This document shows positions 19,321-28,828 of a DNA stretch of 64,000 nucleotides, piece after piece (the first letter of the stretch is position 1; each line of letters begins with the position of its first letter). A model generated the notes under the pieces. That model worked only from the letters and a program-made list of their open reading frames with translations, was not told the DNA's origin and did not search any database. A program made the translations under genes and the position numbers. The stretch covers positions 26,834 through 90,833 of the forward strand of contig NZ_CAADFC020000010.1 in assembly GCF_900696085.1 (NCBI RefSeq), given 5' to 3'. Source of the DNA: Bradyrhizobium ivorense. GTDB lineage: Bacteria > Pseudomonadota > Alphaproteobacteria > Rhizobiales > Xanthobacteraceae.

Positions 19321-21119
19321 TCAAGGGCTCTTAGCTTGTTCAGTGTCACCGCTGGAGCAGTACGATCCATGAGCCCCAGTGTCTTGAGGCTTCGAGAGAT
19401 GAAATATCCTTGGAACGAAAGTCGCGTTTGGGGTCCGGTGTTATGCTTCTCCGGTAGCAGCTTCTGCGCCGCCCCGTCTTTCGCTGGGCTCAGCGCTTGT
19501 CACCATCGTTTAAATTCTAAAGCAATCGGCATGCCGCCCCGCAGATCAGCTGGATCTAGCAAAGATGCACAATGAGGGCTTCTTGTGCCGTCGAAGCCGG
19601 TCGCACTGTAGCGAATGGTTCCAGACACGTCGTGAACCACACATCTGGGATACGATTGGTGTATGTAAGATACGACGCGACAGCTTATTTGAGCTGCTTC
19701 CGAAAATCGCAGGTCGTACCCGCTGCAGCTGAAGGGGATGCTTCACCGCGGGAGGCATAGCCGGTACGTAGAAGACGACCATTTTCGGCCGACTTGAAGG
19801 CGCCCCGGCCCTGCAGCATGGATCGCTTATTGTCGCTCTTCCACTCGATGCCGGCGCCTACGACTACGGCACGCCTGTTGCTAGGGCATGATGAGCAATC
19901 CGCTTCGAGCATAGTCGTCGCGTAAGAGAGCAGACGGCATTGTTCTGCTCGATGCGAATAAAGTCGACAGGAACGTTTTTGCTATTGGCATGATGCGTAG
20001 GTTCGTACCAGCCTTCAATGTACGGTGGACGAATTATGATGTCATCGAACTACAGGAATGCCGCGCCTCTAAGACAAGCAAAAAGGCGATTATCAGGTCG
20101 ATCGACCTGGATTGCACAATCGTGCATCGTGAGATGGCCGACATCTATCCCGTCAAGACTAATTGTCTTCGCTGTGGCATCCACCGCGATGCCTCTTCAT
20201 CTCGCCTATCCGAAAACGCGCGCCCCGGTCGTTGAAGCCGGTTGCTTGCATGTCGCCAATTGCCCTCAAGGCATCTTCTCCCGGATGACATCCTTGTCCT
20301 CCCAGATGGCGGCGATGCGATATCGCGATCACCCGTGAACTGCCTTCTTCATTGATGATTCTTGGATAGGTGGGGACCCGAAGCAGGTCACGGGTTCATG
20401 CATCGCTTTTGCGCAATGCTGAAATTTCCAAAAACCCTTTTGCGGCACGTGCCGTCGTCTATCTAACGCGCAAGTCCCAGATCAAAAATCCGCCGGGGCT
20501 CATCACAAGGACGCCATTCCAATGTTCGCCAGTCTCATGCAGCAGTCGATTGAAGTCTCCCCTCATTGCGAACGCGCCACCCCAACAGCCAAGGGCCGAG
20601 ATTCAAATCGTTGAGTTAACTGCTGTAATCTGGACAAGACGGGTCTTCGCCCGTGGATGCTGCTAAACAATTAAATTGCTCCATGCGGACGATTCAGAAA
20701 CCCTATTCTGACAAGTGGTAACAACATTCGGCAGACTGCTCAACGAGATCGGTCTATTTCTTCGTCGCTTGTCGATTGCCTCTCGTTGAGGAACGCATTT
20801 GAGATCGCATGCTCTTGCCGTTCTGCACGCTTGCGCCACTTCTCTAGAGAGTTCGCGCGCTTCGGCGTGGCCTCACGCGTTTACCTCCTTCGATGACGAC
20901 AAAAACACGCACCGCCCTCGGTTGAGGTCCACGCGCGCGATCAGCCGAAATGGGCCGCCCCTGAGGGCCGCAGTTGAAGTGCTCCGAACGCCTCAGGTTC
21001 GTTGCGAGGCCCGTCTATGCAGACGTTGCCGCGCACCTTTCATGCATGTCGGAAAGAACCGCTAAAAGAGCGCGACGAACTCGGCGCCGGATAGGAACAA
21101 GAAACGGCCCGCCCCCTGC
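19321..21119. other. Gene-poor stretch
   Basis: 1.8 kb with only short frames of no recognisable family on either strand, apart from the possible promoter at 19521. Probably decayed genes. Confidence 0.4.
19521..19536 (-). promoter_or_regulatory. Possible degenerate sigma-54 promoter of tesB copy 2
   Basis: The minus strand reads CGGCATGCCGATTGCT: the GG-N10-GC spacing and TTGCT are kept, but TGGCAC has become CGGCAT. It lies about 200 bp upstream of the start codon, similar to copy 1. No NifA site was found behind it. Confidence 0.4.
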
Positions 21120-21980
21120 TCAGTGTAGCACCGTCTGCCCATTCTTGACGACCGTAGCCCGACGCTCTCTTACGCAAGCTTCGAATGAGATCGAATTACC
21201 GTCTTTCCAAAGGTTGACGGTAACAACTTCTCCCGGGAATACGGGCGCCGAAAAACGGGCGCGATGACGATGAAAAGCAGACGGGTCGTAGTCGGCATAG
21301 CTCTGCAGGACGGCTCTGCAGGTGAGCCCATACGTGCACATTCCGTGCAGAATGGGGCGTGAAAAACCGGCTCGACAGGCGAACTCCGGATCACTGTGCA
21401 GAGGGTTTCGGTCGCCGGAAAGACGATAGATCAGGGCTTGGTCAGGTCGGGTCGGGATATCGAGTGATCTATCCGGTGCTCGGCCGGGCACTTGGTGCGG
21501 CTCGGGCATCCCCTCCGATGGCCCGCCAAAGCCGCCATCACCTCTCGCGAAGGTCGACGAAAGGATTGTGACGATCTTGTCGCCGTCCCGCTCTCTGACC
21601 ACCACCTCGTTCTGAATGATCGCGCCTTTCTCCTTACCCTTGTCATAAATTCCTCTCACACGGGCGTCCGCCATCACGTTCGCTGCGGCGGGCATCGGCT
21701 TGTGAAACGTAATGTCACGTTCGCCGTCAACAACCATGACGCGGTTGAGGTTAATGGCTCCGGGGCGTGCGCCCCAAACGCACACCGAAGCAAAGGTCGG
21801 GATCACCTTTAATGGCTTCGACGTTGCAAACGCTTCGTTGACAAATTGTAGCTCCTCCTCCTTCAAGGGATCTGACCCCATGCCCACTCCAAGCGCATAG
21901 AGCATTACCTCCCTGTCAGTCCAGGAATAGCGAGCCCCACAGGTCCGTAAGTTTAGTGCAGCGGGATAGTCGAGCGGCAT
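21120..21980 (-). CDS. MaoC-like enoyl-CoA hydratase
   Basis: About 286 residues forming the double hot-dog of the peroxisomal hydratase-2 (MaoC) family, which hydrates trans-2-enoyl-CoA to (R)-3-hydroxyacyl-CoA. The N-terminal half contains YALGVGMGSDPL. The active site motif is in the C-terminal half: YRLSGDRNPLHSDPEFA with Asp and His placed as in hydratase 2, followed by FSRPILHGMCTYG. The Met at 21980 after AGAAAGG is preferred to an upstream in-frame Met at 22025. It lies 120 bp downstream of the KamA-type gene on the same strand and may be cotranscribed. Confidence 0.85.
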   Translation of the reverse strand: MPLDYPAALNLRTCGARYSWTDREVMLYALGVGMGSDPLKEEELQFVNEAFATSKPLKVIPTFASVCVWGARPGAINLNRVMVVDGERDITFHKPMPAAANVMADARVRGIYDKGKEKGAIIQNEVVVRERDGDKIVTILSSTFARGDGGFGGPSEGMPEPHQVPGRAPDRSLDIPTRPDQALIYRLSGDRNPLHSDPEFACRAGFSRPILHGMCTYGLTCRAVLQSYADYDPSAFHRHRARFSAPVFPGEVVTVNLWKDGNSISFEACVRERRATVVKNGQTVLH

Positions 21981-22100
21981 CCGAGCCTTTCTACAGTTGA
22001 GACCAGGGCGCCGCCCGCGGCTCACCTTGAATGCGCTTCGTGGGGCGGCGGGCGTACCGCACTCGCTCCGAGCCCGTGGGCTGAAGCGCGTGCGTTAGAT

Positions 22101-23195
22101 TCATTGTTCGGGCAGATCATCAAGCCAGCAGGCTGTCGCGACGTGCGGTCGTGAAAATATCTTCCCGATCTTCTCGGTAACTTTATTCTGGTGGTAGCGC
22201 ATATACACCCGGCTATCCTGGCCTAAGTCCAGAATCTCTATTTTTCCTGTGTAATGGGACATGATGTACTTAAATGTCTTCTCGATCCCGCTCAGACGTT
22301 GGTTGATGCCGCGTACAATCTCTATTCCCCGCCTAAGTGGGACTTGGAAGTGCGACGCACCTTTCACGGGCCTCCCCTGAAATAAGTAGTAAGGTCGCAC
22401 TCCGATTTCGTGGCATTTGGCGAAGGTCGCGGCCAATATCTCGGGATCGTCGTTGACTTTGGCGAGAAGCACGGACTGATTAAGGAATTGCACGCCCTGT
22501 GCGCGCAAGGCGAGAATTTTGTCTTCCGCGTCCGATGAGATCTCACCTACGTGATCGAAATGCGCGACGATGATTGGGGTTTTACCCGCCTTGTGGATAC
22601 GCTGGAATAAGGCCGGTAGAGCGAGATCCGCAAACCGCCTTGGCTCATAGGCCAGCATTTTTGTGCCAAATCTGATGGAATTCAAATGGTTGATTGGCAG
22701 CAGGTGGTCAACGATCTTGTTCAGTTTGGCAGTGCTGAGCACGAACGGGTCACCTCCGGAAAGAAGGACGTTCGTCATCTCAGGATGGCGCGCAATATAT
22801 TGCGCGGCCTGACCGAACTCCGGTGCGATTTCATCCGAAACCTTGCCCACAATGCGCTTGCGAAAACAGTAACGGCAATATGAGCCGCAGCGTTCCGTCA
22901 CCAGCAATAAACCGGTTTGGGCGTACTTGTGCTGGAGTCCCGGCACGACCGTGTTGTCGTGCTCGCCGCTCGTATCCAAAGTGCCCGGACTCTCGAACTC
23001 CTCGACTGAGGGCTCGACAACGTATTTCAGCTGATCGTAGTAACCGCTTTTGATAATTTGTTCGCGATAAAACTTTGTGACATGATAAGGCGTGATGTTG
23101 TTGGCCTGCAGTTCATTCTCGCTAACCACGCGCGTTTCTTCAATCAACTTCAACACGTGTGCTCTGCAATCCAGCGGATTAGCTGTGGTTTCCAT
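22101..23195 (-). CDS. KamA-family radical SAM aminomutase-like protein
   Basis: A 364-residue radical SAM protein of the lysine 2,3-aminomutase/EpmB family. The [4Fe-4S]-AdoMet motif is CGSYCRYCFRKR (Cx3Cx2C), and LLSGGDPFVLS follows as in KamA. The protein is shorter than lysine 2,3-aminomutase (about 416 residues), and the usual Gly-rich motif around the PLP lysine is reduced to HYTGKIEIL. The start ATG follows GAGGTG. If active it would move an amino group from C2 to C3 of lysine or a related amino acid. EpmB-type modification of elongation factor P is an alternative, but no epmA or efp is nearby. Confidence 0.82.
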   Translation of the reverse strand: METTANPLDCRAHVLKLIEETRVVSENELQANNITPYHVTKFYREQIIKSGYYDQLKYVVEPSVEEFESPGTLDTSGEHDNTVVPGLQHKYAQTGLLLVTERCGSYCRYCFRKRIVGKVSDEIAPEFGQAAQYIARHPEMTNVLLSGGDPFVLSTAKLNKIVDHLLPINHLNSIRFGTKMLAYEPRRFADLALPALFQRIHKAGKTPIIVAHFDHVGEISSDAEDKILALRAQGVQFLNQSVLLAKVNDDPEILAATFAKCHEIGVRPYYLFQGRPVKGASHFQVPLRRGIEIVRGINQRLSGIEKTFKYIMSHYTGKIEILDLGQDSRVYMRYHQNKVTEKIGKIFSRPHVATACWLDDLPEQ

Positions 23196-24234
23196 TGCCG
23201 CACCTCGTGTGCCCTATCATCGCGTTTGATTCAATCGATCTTTCTCGTCTACAATACAGCATCAACAGTGGATCGATACCTACCTGGTGTGGTGAGGGCT
23301 ATCGGGCTCGAGAGTTGATGAAGGCGCACCGGTACTCGCCTGATGTCGGCGCGCCGAGGTTAGCGGCGCGACCGCGAACCTAAGTCGCAGCCATGAGAGC
23401 GTGTTGAGATCGACTTGCATCCCAAGGGATAGCCAAATCAGGCGAACCGTGACTCGCCCTCAAGGCGCGGAGGAGGCTGGTGGGGTGACGCATCGGCGGC
23501 TCCTCCGATTTGGGTGAGCGAGGCCGTGGTTCAGGGCGGTTTTTCAGGCGGCACGAATGTTCCGGGATCGGTATCGCGAGCGCGATCTATTGGGGGCGAG
23601 GTTCGCGGAAACGCGCCGCACAGCAGCTTTGCCGACCGGCACGGACCGACGTTCCGCGCTGAAGCGGCACCGGGATTGTCTCCTGGAACCGCGGGGTAGC
23701 TGACGGGTCGTTAAGCCTGGGCCGGTGTCAGCCCACGCGCCATCGGCGATGCGCCGAACGGTCAGCCACATTCCTTGCGCCTCACCTGCAAAGGGCTGAC
23801 CGCATCTTTCGTGCGCGACGGGCGATCAACGGTATCGTTTCGGCGAAGAGGGCGCCTGCCTCGTCGCAGGCGCGGGCCTACTCTCGTGCCGCCCTACAGC
23901 CCCGATCTCAAGCCAGAGATGGCATTCGCCAACCCAAAGAACTGTTGCAGCAGACCCGGGCAGAACCGCGGCGCCCTCTGGATCTCATACTCCTGAAGAA
24001 TGTGCCAGCTACGTCCGTCATTGCGGATACAATCCGCTTTGATCGGACAGGCTCCAGCGAACCGCGCAGCATGCCTAAGGTATGCGACCAGCGCGCCAAA
24101 AGAAGCAGATTGCCCGCGCCGGTTAGCCGGTCCTGCCGGGATAAGCTCGAAGGCGCGGTTCCGCTCGACATTGCAGGGCCACAACTTAGTCTTGGACCGT
24201 CGGCGTCTTACGAAAACCGGACGTGCGCACACCG
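23196..24234. other. Gene-poor stretch with a transposase scrap
   Basis: No intact gene. The scrap near 23880 (listed) is the only recognisable piece. Confidence 0.4.
23880..23990 (+). pseudogene. IS630-type transposase C-terminal scrap
   Basis: One frame reads VPPYSPDLKPEMAFANPKN, resembling the conserved end of IS630 DDE transposases (P-YSPDLNPIE-AFAKLK), with a missing residue and later frame loss. It is unrelated in detail to the intact IS630 at 6.8-7.9 kb. Confidence 0.5.
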
Positions 24235-25149
24235 TTAGGCAGCCTCAGCGGCTCGTGATTTCAGCCTCTTGATGTGCGGTACGCCAGCGCCAATGGCAAG
24301 CTGGTCCATGGCCCAATGAGGACTGCCAATCTTCTTGACGGGATACGTCTCAATCGCGCGATTGTCCCAGATTGCGACGTCGCCTGATTTCCAATTCCAG
24401 CACAGGGTGTTCTGGGAGGCGGTGAGATAGGATTGCAGAAGTTCGAACAGCCTTTGGCTGGGATAGCGCTGCAGGCCGACAAAGTTCTGCACGGAACGAC
24501 CGAGCGAGAGCATGCGTTCGCCAGTCTCGGGATGAACACGAACGATCGGATAGGCCGTTTCGTAGACCGTTCCGGTGGATACGTCCTCCAATGCCCTCCT
24601 GTCGGCTTCGGCGGCGCCGTCCGTCGCAGTGTGATCGAATGCAGAGAAGCGCACAGCCCAAAGGTTATCGGCAAGCATCCGCAGCGGATCGGGAAGGTCA
24701 AGATAAGCGGCCACCGAGCTTGACCAAGCAATCTCCCCGCCAAAGGGCGGAATCGCTGCACCTCGCAGCACTGAAATTGCTCGGCGGGCAGCACTGAAGA
24801 CGTCGGAGCTGAAGAGGTCATCACCGTTCATCTGATCAACATGATCGCAGGCGCCATCATGGAGCGTCTCCCGGCTTGTTAAGCCTCCCCTTGTGTCCAG
24901 CATTGTGGGATTGCGTATCAGCGAGCCAAGCCGGAGCACAAAGCGCTGTTGCTGGGCATCATCCAGATGTCCCTGATCACGGAAGAAGATGATCTTGTGC
25001 TCAAGCAGCAGCCGGTTAATGGCTATGATGGCCTCGTCAGACAAATCGTCTGACAGCGTAATGTTCTTGATTTCGGTCCCGAGCCGGTCCGCATGCTTGA
25101 CGATGTCTGCCCCCGGAATGACGGTTTCAACGGTCATTGTGCCACTCAT
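24235..25149 (-). CDS. TauD-like protein lacking the iron site, copy 2
   Basis: 304 residues, paralogous to the dioxygenase at 11554-12474 (shared IIFFRDQGHLDDA, IPPFGGE, TGTVYETAYPIVRVHPETGER, WNWKSGDVAIWDNRAIE). The iron motif WHTDVTF of copy 1 reads LFSSDVFS here, so the proximal His is gone. At the distal site DQHRVVRR has become SPHWAMDQ, so the 2-oxoglutarate Arg residues are lost. The frame is otherwise full length with a good ribosome binding site (GAAAGGCG), so it is either a recent pseudoenzyme or a protein with a new role. No NifA/sigma-54 elements were found in front. Confidence 0.82.
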   Translation of the reverse strand: MSGTMTVETVIPGADIVKHADRLGTEIKNITLSDDLSDEAIIAINRLLLEHKIIFFRDQGHLDDAQQQRFVLRLGSLIRNPTMLDTRGGLTSRETLHDGACDHVDQMNGDDLFSSDVFSAARRAISVLRGAAIPPFGGEIAWSSSVAAYLDLPDPLRMLADNLWAVRFSAFDHTATDGAAEADRRALEDVSTGTVYETAYPIVRVHPETGERMLSLGRSVQNFVGLQRYPSQRLFELLQSYLTASQNTLCWNWKSGDVAIWDNRAIETYPVKKIGSPHWAMDQLAIGAGVPHIKRLKSRAAEAA

Positions 25150-27077
25150 GACGGCGCCTTTCTCTGTGGATGTCTAAACAAACTCCGTGTTTGTTGGTCA
25201 CGTCTGGCGATAAACGCGACAAAGCCCTCTTGATGACACACATGCGAGTTGTCTAAGGGACGGGTGACCCACACCGCGCAAGTAGCCGGGTGAATCTTGT
25301 TACAGACCACCATCATCTTAGAATCTGACTCCTTCTGCGTGCGGACACAGCCAGTGCCGCTCCATGGAAGGGCACTCGCATATAGCGCCACCAGATCGAT
25401 TTTGCAGCCTCGTCGGCGTTCCAAATCATAGACGCAATCCATGTCCAGTCCATGAAACGAAACCAGCTTTCTTTTCGATCTTGAGTAACGTTCGCCTCGT
25501 CTCCGAACTCGTCCTTGGAAAATCCTCGAAAAACGATTGCGTCGTCACCTCACGCGACCGGCACGGCCTCATCCGCACGACAAGAATCGAAACTCGTTCG
25601 CGGCCGGCGCTCGCGTAGCGGATATGACAGGACGCCCGGCTTCAGCAAACTTACTCTATCTCCGAGAGTATTTTCCATATACAACTACTTACGAGAGCTT
25701 TCAATCACTTCCTCGCGACTTGGAGTTGTCCAATGGCCTTCGTCTTTCGTCGGCTGGTTTTTGGGTTGCTCTTCTTGCCGAGCAGGAAAGCCGCGTAAAA
25801 GTTGAACGCTGCAACTCCCATTGTAGCTAAACAACGGACTCAATCCCTCGATTTGCGAAATCTGCGCGCGTCACGGAATGCAGGTCGTCCGCGCTGTGAC
25901 GTGCGCTTTTGCTCTGTCCAGAGGCGGAGATATTCCTCACGGAACGCAGATTGCTTTGGCTTCCTGGCAGTTGACCGCACAGAATAGAGACAGAGCGCGG
26001 ACCGCGCAGAAATACCGTCACGCACCGAGACAATGCAGCGACTTCGCGCTCTCACATTGCAAGCCGAACTTTTTGGGCAGGCTATTTTATCCCTATTGGC
26101 AGCACGACGCCGAGGGCCGCGTCGGATCTAAGATCATAAGCAGGGATCCATCTTCCTAATGATCGCCCTGTCTTCGTCTCCTCCAGCAACTGTAAGGCGC
26201 GTAAGGATGATCACACACGCACCAAAACTGCGCGATTTCAGAGAAAGACGATGAAAGAATGCACTAGCTGCATAACAACGCGCCCACGCGGCCGAGCGGT
26301 CGTGTAAGATCCGCACCATCGCAACAAAGCCGCTTTCAAAAAGCTGACGTTCGTCACAGGCCGCAGGCGACTCCGTTCAGGCTTACTTGCATGAAAGCTG
26401 CTTGTAAGCGGCTCGCGCCGGACGAAGTTTGGGGTCTTGCTGGTCCGCCTGGCAGACCGTTCTCGCTGCCGCTTAAGACAAGGGCTTCTAACGGCGTTGC
26501 TGCTCGCAGCTTGGCTCTGACGATGAGGAAAAGACGCGGGCCAAAGCAGCGTTCAATTTGGGCGCTCTCATAAACTTGAACGACGCCCGTAATCTGCGGA
26601 TGGCTGGCTCCTGCTGAAGCTCGGCGGAGTGGACGATGTCGCAGGAGGCCTGGGAATGACCTGGTGGGTGCTTCGGAGTGGGACTACTGACTTCGGTGAA
26701 GACGCAACCTATCTGGGACCTGGAAACCAATATGGCTCAACACTAAGCGGCAACAAGTTTTACCAGAATATAGGCGCGATCTCCGGCAGTTAACGGCGGG
26801 CTGTTCGCGTCTGGTCCGCTCCGAGTGTTGCTGTGGCAATGACCTGGCCCTCGGTCGTTGACCGAAAAATGGAGGGAAGGTTGGATGCGATCTAGAGTTC
26901 TTCTTTTGGTAGCCGCAACAATTTGCGCGCGTCGCGATGCAACCAAAGCGGCAGACCTCGAGCTGAGCCAGGAGTGACACCGCCAACGGCGTTGTGAGAG
27001 GGTTGGCGGGCACGTCGGTGATGGGGGCGGTCGAACCTCCTTCATCCATCCCAGCGGTCAGTCGATCTGTGGCAATG
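25150..27077. other. Gene-poor stretch with a tts-box-like site
   Basis: 1.9 kb without a recognisable gene. It contains the tts-box-like element at 26332-26348. The short minus-strand frames to its left (for example 26134-26319) match no effector known to me. Confidence 0.4.
26332..26348 (-). promoter_or_regulatory. tts-box-like element
   Basis: The minus strand reads GTCAGCTTTTTGAAAGC, one base from the core of the rhizobial TtsI-binding site (GTCAGCTT-N-TCG-AAAGC). The second half of the consensus is poorly matched. It points left, toward a stretch with no recognisable effector gene. Confidence 0.45.
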
Positions 27078-27329
27078 CCGACAGGTTCGATGTCACCCGG
27101 CGGCACAATCCGCGCCTGTCGTTCGGCCGGGGACAGCATGTCTGTCTGGGCGCTGCGCTGGCGCGCCTGGAATTGCGAAGCGGCTTCCCGCGCTGTTCGG
27201 GCGGCTGGAGGATCTGGCGTTGACCATCGCCGCGGCGGACTTCGTCGACATGCCGTCTTGCGTCATCGGATACCCGCAGCGCGTGCCGGTCACCTTCCGC
27301 CCTCCATCGCTAGAGAGTGAAGCGCCACC
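27078..27329 (+). pseudogene. Cytochrome P450 CYP115 3' remnant (gibberellin operon)
   Basis: The frame encodes the haem-ligand region of a P450: [18 protein letters not shown] followed by [15 protein letters not shown], with the Cys thiolate in [10 protein letters not shown]. Loss of one base near 27190 breaks the frame. The next frame continues the expected C-terminus ([20 protein letters not shown], then a VIGYPQRVPVTF segment) and runs to the ATG of the CYP112 fragment. In rhizobial gibberellin operons CYP115 precedes CYP112 and often survives only as a 3' fragment. That order and the sequence suggest this identity. Confidence 0.7.
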
Positions 27330-27560
27330 ATGCCCGAACAACATTTGCTGACGGTGCCGATGTGGCGCGTCGATCAAATCGAGCCCTCGCCCGAGACGTT
27401 GACGCTACGCGGCAACGGTCCGATCCACCGCGTGCGCTTACCCGTCCGGGCACGCTGGTGGGTGATAGGCTACGACGAGGCCAAGGCGGTGCTGTCCGAC
27501 GCGGCGTTCCGGCCCGCGGGAATGCCGCCGGCGGCATTCACCCCGGATTCGGTGATGCTC
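27330..27560 (+). pseudogene. Cytochrome P450 CYP112 5' fragment (gibberellin operon)
   Basis: Starts MPEQHLLTVPMWRVDQIEPS and continues through LRGNGPIHRVRLPV and GYDEAKAVLSDAAFRPAGMP to SVMLGSPG, matching my memory of the first ~75 residues of the rhizobial CYP112 (BJ-1) P450. After GSPG the reading frame passes without a stop into an unrelated AbiEii-type tail. The rest of CYP112, CYP114, the ferredoxin, CYP117 and the diterpene cyclases are absent, so gibberellin synthesis is not encoded here. Confidence 0.75.
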
Positions 27561-27890
27561 GGTTCGCCGGGCGCGCGTATTCGTATCGTGATAGATATCG
27601 GTTACGGTGATGCGACGGAGCCAGTCCTCAACAAGATTGAGTTGGCGTCCCTGCTCGATAAGCCTGCTCCTAAGTTGCGAGCCTACCCACCTGAAGCCGT
27701 TATCGCCGAGAAGTAAGCGATGATCCATCTTGGCCTGGCCAACTCACGCTCAAGGATTTTTACGATATTTGGGTGCTAGCCCGCACCTATGAGTTCAAAG
27801 GTGACGTCTTGCTCGCGCGATTAAAGCAACCTTCGAACGCAGGAAGACCGAGATTCCCGAAGAGCGGCCAGACGCCCTAACCAAGGCCTT
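27548..27890 (+). pseudogene. AbiEii-type nucleotidyltransferase toxin, 3' remnant
   Basis: Spread over three frames is the C-terminal part of an AbiEii/AbiGii family toxin: IVIDIGYGDATEPVL and LRAYPPEAVIAEK, then MIHLGLANSR, LKDFYDIWVLARTYEF, and VLARAIKATFERRKTEIPEE. Small deletions near 27715, 27754 and 27815 separate these pieces. The N-terminal catalytic half (GGTA...SxDxD) is missing, replaced by the CYP112 start. It is non-functional. Confidence 0.7.
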
Positions 27891-28828
27891 GGCTCGGCGA
27901 GCAGATCCACGGACCGAGCTCATCACTGCCGGCGCCGTACCACATTTCGCAGGCCGGTCCCTCGCAGCAGCGTCCCTTAATTCCAGCCTCGCCCAGCGGT
28001 GCTCCGTGGGATTGGACGAGCGAGCAGGCACGCGGACCAGCCTCATCGGCGCCTCGCTGGGCTCCACAGCCGAATCTACCGCTCGGGCTTCCTGCAACTC
28101 CAGCCAGCTTGAGCCAAGGCGCTTGGGATTGGCTCGGGCAACATATGCAAGAAGGTGGGTCACCGTCGTCCGTCAGGCCACGGTCGTCAAACATCTACAG
28201 CGGTCTCGATCCCCTGATTGATCTGGATCCACCCACACCGCAAGACTTGCGTGACGATGCACGTTCAGTGCCGGCGCCTGGATTTGGCGGAACGCCCTCG
28301 TTCGCTGGACCCTCAGGCGCCGTGCAGGGGCTGCGGGACATAGGGGCCATCGTTGGGCCGGACTGGCGCCACGGCTCCCAAGCGGCTGAAGACGTCTTGG
28401 TTGACGTCCTGGGCAACATCAATCTGCTGCCAACCCAGTTCGGGCCAAGTCAGTTTATGATCAACGATGAGCGCTACTCGGCCACGTTCGGACCAGGAGG
28501 GCGCGGGGATGTCCGCCTGATTCATCACCCGCGCGCAAGCCAGCTAAACCAACCTGGGCCATCGGAACCGCTCCATCAGCCCCCGCAGATGGTCGGAGCC
28601 AGTCAGCCTCGTGAAGGTGCGGTGGACCTTGGGTATCTGATCCGCGGCGGATGGGAGCACCGCGAACGGTTCCTTCCGCCCTACCTTGTGCGCGTCCTCG
28701 AGGGCCAGCGCATCATGCCGGAGGCCGGACGCCCGACCTATTTCGACATCCGCGGCGTGCCTTACAGGGGCGAGTTGATCGAAAGCGAGGGGCGCCGGCG
28801 CGTTCGCATTCATCCTGAGCTTGGTTGA
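27878..28828 (+). pseudogene. Truncated repeat-bearing effector-like gene (3' part)
   Basis: An open frame from about 27878 (after a stop) to 28828 encodes a Pro-rich protein without its original start. The N-terminal part holds three spaced Trp motifs: RPWLGEQIHG, APWDWTSEQARG and GAWDWLGQHMQEG, about 35-45 residues apart, which look like degenerate tandem repeats. The C-terminal part is a less repetitive domain ending YFDIRGVPYRGELIESEGRR. Low-complexity, Pro/Ser-rich repeats followed by a folded C-terminus are common in rhizobial type III effectors. That class is an inference, and no exact family is recognised. A shorter translation could start within 28109-28828. Confidence 0.45.

Noticed and set aside
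23200..23215. Sigma-54-like GG-N10-GC element before the KamA-like gene
   Set aside because: The -12 part lies about 5 bp from the start codon, leaving no room for a transcription start and ribosome binding site.
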